A stretch of DNA of 6,828 nt from an uncultured Oscillospiraceae bacterium (GCA_944385455.1 CALWXI010000067.1:1-6828); one strand, 5' to 3'; shown: positions 1 through 5,031, counted from the first letter of the stretch. Numbers and translations: made by a program. Notes: generated by a model not told the origin, from the sequence alone.

Positions 1-35
1 GAATGAGGGCCATTTGTCCAAAAGGAGGTGCAAAC

Positions 36-332
36 ATGGCAAAGGTTTCTGCCAATTACGAGGTCGTCTACATCGTCGACCCTGCACAGGGTGAGGAGGG
101 CATCGCCGCTCTGGTGAACAACTTCAAGACCCTGGCTGAGCAGAACGCGTCCGCCGTTGAGGTGGAGGAATGGGGCAGCCGCAAGCTGGCTTATCCCATC
201 GACTACAAGACTGAGGGCTATTACGTGCTGATGAGCTTCACCAGCGAGCCTTCCTTCCCCCGTGAGCTGGACCGTAAGCTGCGGATCGCCGACGGCATCA
301 TGCGTTCCCTGATCGTCTGCAAGGGCGAATAA
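36..332 (+). CDS. rpsF: 30S ribosomal protein S6
   Basis: S6 is a small-subunit ribosomal protein that binds the 16S rRNA central domain as a heterodimer with S18, whose gene lies two positions downstream. The 98-residue product has the usual family length. It shows the N-terminal YEVVYIVDP strand, the WGSRKLAYPI segment (residues 46-55) typical of S6, the YYVLMSF strand (62-68) and the closing RKLRIADGIMRSLIV region (80-94). The frame is open further upstream, but ATG at 36 sits just after an AAAGGAGG box at 21-28 and begins the family-typical N-terminus, so I chose it. It is the first visible gene of rpsF-ssb-rpsR; ssb follows 12 nt after the stop. The operon promoter must lie outside the window, since only 35 nt precede the start. 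Confidence 0.97.
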   Translation: MAKVSANYEVVYIVDPAQGEEGIAALVNNFKTLAEQNASAVEVEEWGSRKLAYPIDYKTEGYYVLMSFTSEPSFPRELDRKLRIADGIMRSLIVCKGE

Positions 333-344
333 GGAGGCATTTCC

Positions 345-794
345 ATGCTCAACAAAATCATCCTCATGGGTCGTCTGACCCGTGACCCCGAGCTGCGCCG
401 CACCGGAAGCGGCACTGCCGTGACGTCCTTCTCCCTGGCCGTGGACCGGGATTTCAAGTCCCAGAGCGGCGAAAAGGAGACTGATTTCATCGACATCGTG
501 GCCTGGCGCAGTACCGCGGAGTTTGTCAGCAAGTACTTCACCAAGGGCCGCATGGCCGTGGTGGAGGGCCGGCTGCAGATCCGGGACTGGACGGACAAGG
601 ACGGCGGCAAGCGCAGAAGCGCCGAGGTCGTGGCCGACAACGTCTATTTCGGGGATTCCAAGCGTGACGGCGCCGGTGATTACGGCGCTCCCCCCGCTTA
701 CGGGACGCCCGCTCCCAGCCGCTCCGCGGCGCCGATGAGCGGTCCGTCCGACTTCGCCGAGATCGGCGAAGAAGACGGCGAACTGCCGTTCTGA
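345..794 (+). CDS. ssb: Single-stranded DNA-binding protein
   Basis: SSB coats single-stranded DNA during replication, repair and recombination and recruits partner proteins through its acidic tail. The 149-residue protein has an N-terminal OB fold at about residues 1-105: LNKIILMGRLTRDPELR at the start, TSFSLAVDR (27-35), DFIDIVAWR (47-55) and MAVVEGRLQIRDW (70-82). Trp54 and Phe60 fall where ssDNA-stacking aromatics lie in the family. A low-complexity linker rich in Gly, Ala, Pro and Ser (about 108-135) leads to the tail EEDGELPF, the standard SSB C-terminal peptide ending in Pro-Phe. The ribosome binding site AAGGAGG (331-337) overlaps the rpsF stop codon, which suggests translational coupling. 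Position between rpsF and rpsR is the classical Firmicutes arrangement. Confidence 0.97.
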   Translation: MLNKIILMGRLTRDPELRRTGSGTAVTSFSLAVDRDFKSQSGEKETDFIDIVAWRSTAEFVSKYFTKGRMAVVEGRLQIRDWTDKDGGKRRSAEVVADNVYFGDSKRDGAGDYGAPPAYGTPAPSRSAAPMSGPSDFAEIGEEDGELPF

Positions 795-818
795 TTTTGA
801 TAAAGGAGGAACCATCTC

Positions 819-1070
819 ATGGCTTTCGATCGTGAAGCTCGTCCCGCTCGCCCCATGCGCGGCAAGCGCCGGAAGGTCTGCCAGTTCTGTGCCGAGAAGT
901 GCGAGAGCATCGATTACAAGGACGCCGCCAAGCTGCGTCGTTTCGTGTCCGAGCGGTCCAAGATCCTGCCCCGCCGGACCACCGGCACCTGCGCCATGCA
1001 TCAGCGCCAGCTGACTGAGGCCATCAAGCGTGCCCGTCAGATCGCTCTGCTGCCCTACGTCACCGACTGA
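819..1070 (+). CDS. rpsR: 30S ribosomal protein S18, zinc-ribbon form
   Basis: S18 pairs with S6 on the platform of the small ribosomal subunit. The 83-residue protein carries the signature IDYKDAAKLRRFVSERSKI (31-49), RRTTGTCAMHQRQL (52-65) and the C-terminal IKRARQIALLPY (69-80). Cys21 and Cys24 (CQFC) with Cys58 and His61 (CAMH) form a plausible four-ligand zinc site, placing it in the zinc-binding version of S18; Cys28 is an extra cysteine. Many bacteria carry a paralogous form without these ligands, but none is seen here. Start ATG follows AAAGGAGG (802-809). It is the last gene of the rpsF-ssb-rpsR operon and a strong palindrome lies 21 nt after its stop. Confidence 0.97.
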   Translation: MAFDREARPARPMRGKRRKVCQFCAEKCESIDYKDAAKLRRFVSERSKILPRRTTGTCAMHQRQLTEAIKRARQIALLPYVTD

Positions 1071-1091
1071 GGGACGGCCAAAGTGTGTCAT

Positions 1092-1127
1092 AAGCCCCCG
1101 CCTGCCCAGCTGGGCAGGCGGGGGCTT
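1092..1127. terminator. Perfect 36-bp palindrome, probable bidirectional terminator
   Basis: This is a perfect inverted repeat centred on AGCT at 1108-1111. Each arm begins AAGCCCCCG and continues CCTGCCCA, so RNA from either strand forms an extremely GC-rich stem of about 16 bp. It lies 21 nt after the rpsR stop and 17 nt before the end of convergent spoIIP. The plus-strand exit is moderately T-rich (CTTCCTGTTTCGT). The minus-strand exit (CTTATGACACACTTTGG) has a poor U-tract. It should therefore work better for rpsF-ssb-rpsR; its efficiency for spoIIP is less certain. Confidence 0.8.
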
Positions 1128-1144
1128 CCTGTTTCGTCCGCCGC

Positions 1145-2302
1145 TTATTTGCTCCGGGACTGGAGGATCTCCGCCATCCCCCGGGCGAATACCCGGCCCG
1201 CCAGCAGGGCCTCTTCCGGGTCATTGCCCGCCGCTCCCACCTCCAGCAGCAGAGCCCCCGGGGCGGTGTGCTGATTGTAGCGGGAGTTGCGCAGCAGCAT
1301 GGGCCGCATCAGTGTGGGATGATCCCGCAGCAGCTCTTCCTGGATGGCCACCGCCAGGCGCAGGTTCTCCATCCAGTCCGGATGGGGCAGTCCGCTGCCG
1401 TCGCTGCCCACTACCAGGGTCATCTGAGCGGAAGTGCCCTCCTCCAGCTGGGAGATGACCTTGTACTGGTTGCCCTGGGCGTCGGCGATGGCGTCCCGGT
1501 GGACGTCCAGAATGAACTGGATGGAGGGATACTGGGCAAGGTAGCTCTCAATGGCCGCGAGAGAGCGGTCATAGGCCTCGCTGTACGAGGGATAGTCGTA
1601 AAGGGTCCGGTCATGGAGCACGGAGATCCCCTCCTCCCCCAGTACCCGGGCGATCTCGTCTCCCACCCGTACCACGTTATAGCGGTTGTCGGTGGTGCGG
1701 TGGTCGCCGGACCAAACGACCTCCGTTCCGGCGGCAGGGGTATAGGCCTCGCTGCCGTGGGTGTGGAGAATCAGCACCTGAGGCCCCTCCCCCGTCAGCA
1801 CGGCGGAAAAGGGCTCCTGAAGGTCCGGAATGGAGAGGACGTGGTCTGTGGAGTTGGAAATATACACCCGGCCGCAGACGGTGTAGCCGGTGGGATCCGT
1901 GGGTACCAGCGTTTTGGCCGGGACGCCGTTGTCCGTGGAGATATCCGTCTCCAGGGGCGTCTCCTCCACCGGCTGGGGGATGGTCTCGTCCTCTTCGCTG
2001 GGGGGCAGCGTCTCATCTGTCTGCCGGCGGGACCATAGCTCCGCCACAGCGGGTCGTGCCGCCAGCAGCAGCGGGGATTCCCCAATGGCCAGGGCCGCTG
2101 CGGGAGACAGGCTGTCGCCGCTCCAGAAGTCTCCCAGCTCCCACTGCAGCGCCCCCAGGGGACAACTCCGCCACAATGCCACGGCGGCGCCCGCGGCGGT
2201 GTCGCTTCCGGCAGTCACCGCTGCGGCCCACAGTACTCCCGCGCTCAGGGCCAGGGCCTCCAGCCGTCTCAGCCACCCGGAGACGCGCTGAGATCCATTC
2301 AT
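1145..2302 (-). CDS. spoIIP: Stage II sporulation protein P (SpoIIP family peptidoglycan hydrolase)
   Basis: SpoIIP is a cell-wall amidase/endopeptidase that acts with SpoIID and SpoIIM to thin septal peptidoglycan and drive forespore engulfment. The 385-residue product has a short basic N-terminus and one hydrophobic membrane segment (about residues 14-45). An acidic Pro/Glu/Thr-rich linker follows (about 93-125), then the C-terminal SpoIIP domain (about 140-380). Family motifs are VLILHTHGSEAYTP (176-189), a central LH at 229-230, FILDVHRDA (263-271), NSRYNQH (339-345) and LLLEVGAAGN (351-360). His180, Glu185 and His268 are candidate metal or catalytic residues, by family analogy only. ATG at 2302 lies 8 nt after AGGAGG (minus strand, 2316-2311). 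A TTG at 2323 in the same frame would put that binding site inside the gene. It stands alone, convergent with rpsR. Confidence 0.93.
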   Translation of the reverse strand: MNGSQRVSGWLRRLEALALSAGVLWAAAVTAGSDTAAGAAVALWRSCPLGALQWELGDFWSGDSLSPAAALAIGESPLLLAARPAVAELWSRRQTDETLPPSEEDETIPQPVEETPLETDISTDNGVPAKTLVPTDPTGYTVCGRVYISNSTDHVLSIPDLQEPFSAVLTGEGPQVLILHTHGSEAYTPAAGTEVVWSGDHRTTDNRYNVVRVGDEIARVLGEEGISVLHDRTLYDYPSYSEAYDRSLAAIESYLAQYPSIQFILDVHRDAIADAQGNQYKVISQLEEGTSAQMTLVVGSDGSGLPHPDWMENLRLAVAIQEELLRDHPTLMRPMLLRNSRYNQHTAPGALLLEVGAAGNDPEEALLAGRVFARGMAEILQSRSK

Positions 2303-2322
2303 CGGCCTCACCTCCTGGGACA

Positions 2323-2351
2323 ACCATATGCGCCGCCGGAGGAAGATATGT
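2323..2351 (-). promoter_or_regulatory. Possible sigma-E-like promoter for spoIIP
   Basis: On the minus strand ACATATC (2351-2345), a 14-nt spacer and CATATGGT (2330-2323) resemble the sporulation sigma-E pattern (ATAT-type -35, 14-nt spacer, CATA-type -10). spoIIP is sigma-E dependent in Bacillus, which fits. The predicted start, near 2316, would leave a very short leader of about 14 nt. The overlapping TTGACA (2354-2349) could instead be a sigma-A -35 box, but its matching -10 (GCATAT or CATATG) is poor. Seen by eye only. Confidence 0.4.
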
Positions 2352-2355
2352 CAAC

Positions 2356-2385
2356 GGAGCCGGGGACCACACGGTCCCCGGCTCC
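2356..2385 (-). terminator. Hairpin terminator after thiM
   Basis: A 13-bp perfect stem (GGAGCCGGGGACC at 2356-2368 with GGTCCCCGGCTCC at 2373-2385) closes an ACAC/GTGT tetraloop, 8 nt after the thiM stop on the minus strand. The sequence leaving the stem on that strand is GTTGACATATCTT, only weakly U-rich, so termination may be incomplete or factor-assisted. It also separates the thiamin operon from spoIIP. Confidence 0.7.
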
Positions 2386-2393
2386 ATATGCGG

Positions 2394-3203
2394 TCATTCA
2401 GCAGCGATCCGGGTGTCCCGGGCCAGATCCTGAGGGGTCAATGCATACGCCGCGTCCATAAGTCCCGCCCGAAAGCTCCCAGGGCCACTGCCCGCTGCGG
2501 CTGCCTCCGCCCGGCGGGCGCAGGATTTCCAAAAAACGGAGGCCAGCGCCGCGGCCTCCCCGGGCGTGTCTGTTACTGCGGCAAAGGCGCCGCACAGCAC
2601 CGAGAGCATGCATCCGCTGCCGGTGACATACGCGGTGAGGGCGCTTCCTCCTTCGATGCGGAAGACCCGGCCGCCCCAAGCCGCGTGGTCCTCCGGTCCG
2701 GATAGAAGCACGGCGCAGCCGTATTTTGCAGAGAGGGCCAGCGCCGCTCCCCGGCGGGCCGCCGGATCTCCGCCGCCGCCGTCCACCCCCTGCTCCCGGC
2801 CGGAGGCGCCCAGGAGGGCCAGCGCCTCCCCCAGGTTCACCCGCAGAATGGCCGGGGGAGTCTCGTCCAGCAGACGGCGGATTTGACTCAGCCGCCAGGG
2901 ACTGGTTCCCACGCCCACCGGATCCAGCACCACGGGATGTCCCAGTTTCCCGGCACACCGGGCCAGCAGGCGGCACAAGTCGAACCGGCCCTCGTCCGGC
3001 GTGCCGGTGTTGAGGACCGTGGCGGAAGAGGCGGCGGTGACCGCCTCCGCCTCCAGGGCGCACTGGGCCATCATGGGACTGGCCCCGGCGGCCAGCAGCA
3101 CGTTGGCGCAGTCGTTGGCGGCCACGATGTTGCTGACGCAGTGGATCAGCGGCCGGGCCGCGCGCAGGCGGTCCAGGGCGGTGAGATCGGGGAACGGGGA
3201 CAT
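2394..3203 (-). CDS. thiM: Hydroxyethylthiazole kinase
   Basis: ThiM phosphorylates 4-methyl-5-(2-hydroxyethyl)thiazole with ATP, the salvage route to the thiazole phosphate used by ThiE. The 269-residue protein has normal family length. It shows PLIHCVSNIVAANDCANVLL (18-37), GASPMMAQ (40-47), VVLDPVGVG (91-99), LRVNLGEALAL (120-130), LLSGPEDHAAWGG (166-178) and VTGSGCMLSVL (193-203), where Cys198 occupies the anion-hole/catalytic position of the ribokinase-like fold. The usual RGN of the nucleotide region reads RVN, and a run of four glycines (142-145) follows GVD; both look tolerable. ATG at 3203 follows AAAGGAG with a short spacer and begins exactly where family homology starts; the frame stays open far upstream, but only as a shadow of thiW. 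thiW ends 17 nt upstream, so both genes share one transcript. Confidence 0.95.
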   Translation of the reverse strand: MSPFPDLTALDRLRAARPLIHCVSNIVAANDCANVLLAAGASPMMAQCALEAEAVTAASSATVLNTGTPDEGRFDLCRLLARCAGKLGHPVVLDPVGVGTSPWRLSQIRRLLDETPPAILRVNLGEALALLGASGREQGVDGGGGDPAARRGAALALSAKYGCAVLLSGPEDHAAWGGRVFRIEGGSALTAYVTGSGCMLSVLCGAFAAVTDTPGEAAALASVFWKSCARRAEAAAAGSGPGSFRAGLMDAAYALTPQDLARDTRIAAE

Positions 3204-3220
3204 GGGGACTCCTTTCTCCC

Positions 3221-3739
3221 TCAGAAATTGAGAGTGGCGGACATGCGGCGCAGCACACCGCTGCGCTGGAGGGTCAGCACCAGGGCGCCGGCCAGGAGGG
3301 AGCCGCCCACGGTGGATACCAGGAACGGCATCACATAGCCGTAGAAGGCGATGCTGCCGGCCGCCACGCCCATGAAGGCCACCGCGACGGGATAGGACAG
3401 CAGGCCTCCGATGATGCCGGTGCCGAACACCTCGGCGCACAGCGTGGCGGGCAGGTTCTGGGTTTTCCGGTACACCAGGCCGCACAGCAGCGCCCCGCAC
3501 ATGCTGCCCGGGAAGGCCAGCAGGGTGCCCATGCTCAGGAGGTTGCGCAGCACGCTGGCGGCGAAAGCCGCGGCCAGACCGTACCAGAGTCCCAGGAACA
3601 CGGCGCACAGGACGTTCACCATATGCTGCACCGGAGCACACTTGCTGGAAAACACCGGGAAGGACAGCGTGCTTCCCGCTACGGCCACGGCCACCAGGAC
3701 GCCCGCCAGGGCCAGTTTTTTGGCAGAATACTGTTTCAT
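3221..3739 (-). CDS. thiW: ECF transporter S component ThiW (predicted thiazole uptake)
   Basis: ThiW is the substrate-binding membrane subunit of an energy-coupling-factor transporter, predicted from its gene context to import the thiazole precursor of thiamin. The 172-residue protein is almost wholly hydrophobic, with about five to six membrane segments (about residues 9-28, 40-65, 70-92, 100-122, 124-156). Family-typical stretches are STLSFPVFSSKCAPVQHMVNV (23-43), LWYGLAAAFAASVLRN (51-66) and LLAFPGSMCGALLCG (73-87). ATG at 3739 follows AAAGGAGT with a 9-nt spacer; the open frame upstream of it lacks a binding site and is not hydrophobic. It leads the thiW-thiM operon behind a TPP riboswitch. 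The shared EcfA/A'/T module is not in the window. Thiazole specificity rests on family knowledge and pairing with thiM. Confidence 0.93.
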   Translation of the reverse strand: MKQYSAKKLALAGVLVAVAVAGSTLSFPVFSSKCAPVQHMVNVLCAVFLGLWYGLAAAFAASVLRNLLSMGTLLAFPGSMCGALLCGLVYRKTQNLPATLCAEVFGTGIIGGLLSYPVAVAFMGVAAGSIAFYGYVMPFLVSTVGGSLLAGALVLTLQRSGVLRRMSATLNF

Positions 3740-4003
3740 GAAAATCAGACTCCTTTGATGATGAGGTGGGGGAACACGATTTGCAGCGTCTTCCCCTTGC
3801 ACGGCAAGGCGGCGGACCGCAGGTCCGCCTGGAATGGTCGGTCGAGGCTTTCTGGCCTCCTCTCACGCCGGAACACGGCTTCCCATCGCTGCACTTGGAC
3901 GGCCCGGACCCAGGGCGCTCCCCCTCAGTCCGCTCCCGGCGTGGCCGGGGCGCCGGTGTCGATCCCCTCTCCCCTCCTCTCAAAAGACGGAAAATCAGTA
4001 CGG
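3740..4003 (-). other. Gene-free thiW leader downstream of the attenuator
   Basis: About 260 nt separate the riboswitch terminator from thiW, far more than an attenuated leader needs. I see no credible protein gene on either strand. It contains the TPP-aptamer-like structure at 3782-3893 (separate entry), a small hairpin (CCCGGC 3935-3940 with GCCGGG 3944-3949), a purine-rich run on the minus strand around 3960-3985, and the thiW ribosome binding site AAAGGAGT. Confidence 0.7.
3782..3893 (-). ncRNA. TPP-aptamer-like structured leader element, degenerate or variant
   Basis: Read on the minus strand, the ends pair perfectly (TGCAGCG 3893-3887 with CGCTGCA 3788-3782) to enclose several helices. 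The 5' half copies a TPP aptamer. GGGAAGCCG (3884-3876) matches GGGGAGCCG of the genuine thiW riboswitch with one change. A GCCG/CGGC stem then leads to GTGAGAGGAGGCC (3866-3854), where the thiE riboswitch reads CTGAGAGGAGGCC. A GAGGC/GCCTC stem and TCGACC follow, as in the thiE riboswitch. The 3' half lacks the conserved ACCTGAT arm. Instead it has two strong hairpins (GGCGGACC 3811-3818 with GGTCCGCC 3822-3829; CCTTGC 3795-3800 with GCAAGG 3804-3809) enclosed by TTCC/GGAA. Only TGCC and GGGGAAG recall the normal ending. It could be a decayed tandem copy or a remodelled sensor. No dedicated terminator follows it. Confidence 0.5.
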
Positions 4004-4037
4004 AAAAACAGCGGGCGCCGCCGGGCGCCCGCTGTTT
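4004..4037 (-). terminator. Riboswitch-controlled intrinsic terminator ahead of thiW
   Basis: A 14-bp perfect stem (AAACAGCGGGCGCC 4006-4019 with GGCGCCCGCTGTTT 4024-4037) with a 4-nt loop is followed on the minus strand by U residues (4008-4004, partly in the stem). It begins only 15 nt after the TPP aptamer, the standard arrangement for ligand-induced transcription termination. Confidence 0.88.
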
Positions 4038-4052
4038 CCTTGCGAAACGGAT

Positions 4053-4131
4053 GACTCCCTACGGTGGCATGATCCACATCAGGTAAAGGGTCGAAGCGGT
4101 CGCTTCCTCTCAGCCTTCCGGCTCCCCTGTC
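4053..4131 (-). promoter_or_regulatory. TPP riboswitch (THI box) of thiW-thiM
   Basis: This minus-strand aptamer binds thiamin pyrophosphate and should shut off thiW-thiM when TPP is plentiful. Conserved blocks appear in order: GGGGAG, an AGCC-GGAA-GGCT hairpin with a GNRA loop, CTGAGAGG (pyrimidine-binding junction), CGACCC, TACCTGATGTGG, ATCATGCCACCG and GTAGGGAG. The closing stem GAC (4131-4129) with GTC (4055-4053) can extend after a bulge by GAAA with TTTC. The aptamer starts almost at the predicted transcription start (about 4135). The terminator just downstream makes transcriptional attenuation the likely mode. Confidence 0.95.
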
Positions 4132-4141
4132 TTTCGGGGGT

Positions 4142-4170
4142 ATTATGCCACCGGACCGAAAAAATGTCAA
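4142..4170 (-). promoter_or_regulatory. Sigma-A promoter of thiW-thiM
   Basis: The minus strand carries a perfect -35 TTGACA (4170-4165), an ideal 17-nt spacer and -10 CATAAT (4147-4142), one change from consensus. The predicted start near 4135 sits at the head of the TPP aptamer. Its -35 box is 8 bp from that of the divergent thiE promoter. Confidence 0.88.
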
Positions 4171-4178
4171 GAGAAGGG

Positions 4179-4207
4179 TTGCAAACAACGGAAAATGGGG
4201 GTATGAT
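4179..4207 (+). promoter_or_regulatory. Sigma-A promoter of thiE-thiD-thiT-tenA
   Basis: TTGCAA (4179-4184), a 17-nt spacer and TATGAT (4202-4207) form a good sigma-A promoter, matching consensus at 4 of 6 and 5 of 6 positions. The predicted start near 4214 is just ahead of the TPP aptamer. It fires away from the thiW promoter. Confidence 0.85.
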
Positions 4208-4217
4208 GGACCGGACA

Positions 4218-4304
4218 AGTGGGGAGTCCGCTGGCGCGGGCTGAGAGGAGGCCGTGAAGGTCTCGACCCGGAACCTGATTTGGGTCATGCCAACGTAGGG
4301 AGAT
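4218..4304 (+). promoter_or_regulatory. TPP riboswitch (THI box) of the thiE operon
   Basis: This plus-strand thiamin pyrophosphate aptamer governs thiE and the genes after it. Visible blocks are GGGG (4221-4224); a 7-bp helix (AGTCCGC 4225-4231 with GCGGGCT 4236-4242); CTGAGAGG (4241-4248) overlapping it; an extra helix (GAGGCC 4248-4253 with GGTCTC 4259-4264); CGACCC; GAACCTGAT (4271-4279); TGGGTCATGCCAACG; and GTAGGGAGA (4295-4303). The basal P1 helix is not obvious by eye, unlike in the divergent copy. A terminator with a six-T tail starts 12 nt downstream, so termination on TPP binding is expected. Confidence 0.95.
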
Positions 4305-4315
4305 ACGATGCCTTT

Positions 4316-4358
4316 GCCGCAGACAGACCTGAAAGACGGGTTTGTCCGCGGCTTTTTT
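4316..4358 (+). terminator. Riboswitch-controlled intrinsic terminator ahead of thiE
   Basis: The stem is GCCGC-A-GACA-GACC (4316-4329) with GGTT-TGTC-C-GCGGC (4339-4352), having one A/C mismatch and one G-U pair, followed by TTTTTT (4353-4358). It ends 8 nt before the thiE ribosome binding site, so it controls transcription. AGACCT in its left arm (4325-4330) is complementary to AGGTCT in the aptamer (4258-4263), a possible ligand-dependent competitor pairing. Confidence 0.88.
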
Positions 4359-4380
4359 GCGGAGACAAAGGAGGAGCCTC

Positions 4381-5031
4381 ATGAACATTCGGGGAGAGCA
4401 GATGCGGCTGTACGCCGTGACGGACCGGACCTGGGCCCATGACGCGGCGGGTCTTCTGGAGCAGGTGGCCGCCGCCGTCGACGGCGGCGCCGGGGTGGTG
4501 CAGCTGCGGGAGAAGCATCTGGAGGACGCGGCCTTTTTGGCGGAGGCGGAGCGCTTTGTGGCGCTGTGCCGCCAAAAGGGCGCGGTGAGCATCATCAACG
4601 ACAATGTGGAAATTGCCGTTCGGACGGGCGCCGACGGCGTCCACGTGGGTCAGGATGACCTGGAGGCCGGACGGGCCCGGACACTGCTGGGCCCGGACAA
4701 GATCGTGGGGGTCTCCGTCCACAGCGTGGAGGAGGCCCTCCGGGCCCAGGCCGCCGGGGCGGACTATCTGGGCGTGGGGGCGGCCTTTGCCACCGGAACC
4801 AAGTCCGATGCCCACGTTCTCTCCCGGGACACGATCCGGGCGGTGGCGGAGGCGGTGGACATCCCGGCGGTGGCCATCTGCGGTATCGGACAGGGGAACA
4901 TCGGGGAGCTGGCGGGCTGCGGCCTGGCCGGCGTGGCGGTGGTCTCCGCCCTTTTCGGCGCGCCGGACGTGGCCGCCGCGGCCCGGGAACTGCTCCAAAA
5001 GAGCCGGGCCATCTGCGCAATGGAGGAATAA
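4381..5031 (+). CDS. thiE: Thiamin-phosphate synthase
   Basis: ThiE joins HMP-pyrophosphate and thiazole phosphate to make thiamin monophosphate in the cytoplasm, the step where the two salvage branches meet. The 216-residue TIM-barrel protein has normal length and all signature strands: LYAVTDR (10-16), GVVQLREK (38-45), IINDN (71-75), DGVHVGQDD (85-93), VGVSVHS (109-115), DYLGVGAAFATGTKSDA (128-144), VAICGIG (164-170) and GVAVVSALFG (184-193). Arg43, Lys45, Asn73, Asp74, Asp93 and Lys141 are the expected substrate and pyrophosphate contacts. ATG at 4381 follows AAAGGAGGAG; a TTG further up in the same frame lies inside the terminator and is rejected. It is the first gene after the plus-strand riboswitch. 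thiD follows after a 90-nt gap. Confidence 0.97.
   Translation: MNIRGEQMRLYAVTDRTWAHDAAGLLEQVAAAVDGGAGVVQLREKHLEDAAFLAEAERFVALCRQKGAVSIINDNVEIAVRTGADGVHVGQDDLEAGRARTLLGPDKIVGVSVHSVEEALRAQAAGADYLGVGAAFATGTKSDAHVLSRDTIRAVAEAVDIPAVAICGIGQGNIGELAGCGLAGVAVVSALFGAPDVAAAARELLQKSRAICAMEE

Noticed and set aside
1268..2038. A 256-residue plus-strand open frame opposite spoIIP
   Set aside because: It is antisense to a clear SpoIIP domain, has no binding site and no recognisable motif; the Gly/Val/Leu pattern is typical of complementary-strand shadows.
3855..3878. A seven-codon minus-strand open frame (MGSRVPA) that might be a leader peptide
   Set aside because: There is no ribosome binding site before it, no codon bias suggesting attenuation, and the bases are better explained by the aptamer-like helices.
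3782..3893. Cobalamin, FMN, SAM, glycine or ZTP riboswitch as the identity of the leader element
   Set aside because: None of the conserved cores I could recall for these classes is present. The only good match is to the 5' half of TPP aptamers.
2394..3983. A very long minus-strand open frame extending thiM upstream to about 529 residues
   Set aside because: Only the last 269 residues have ThiM homology. The upstream part overlaps thiW in another frame, is Arg/Gly/Pro-rich and unstructured, starts from a TTG without a sensible binding site and spans the structured leader.
3766..4086. Possible small plus-strand gene in the thiW leader
   Set aside because: The product is Pro/Arg-rich with no motif, no binding site is suitably placed, and it crosses the attenuator hairpin and part of the riboswitch on the opposite strand.
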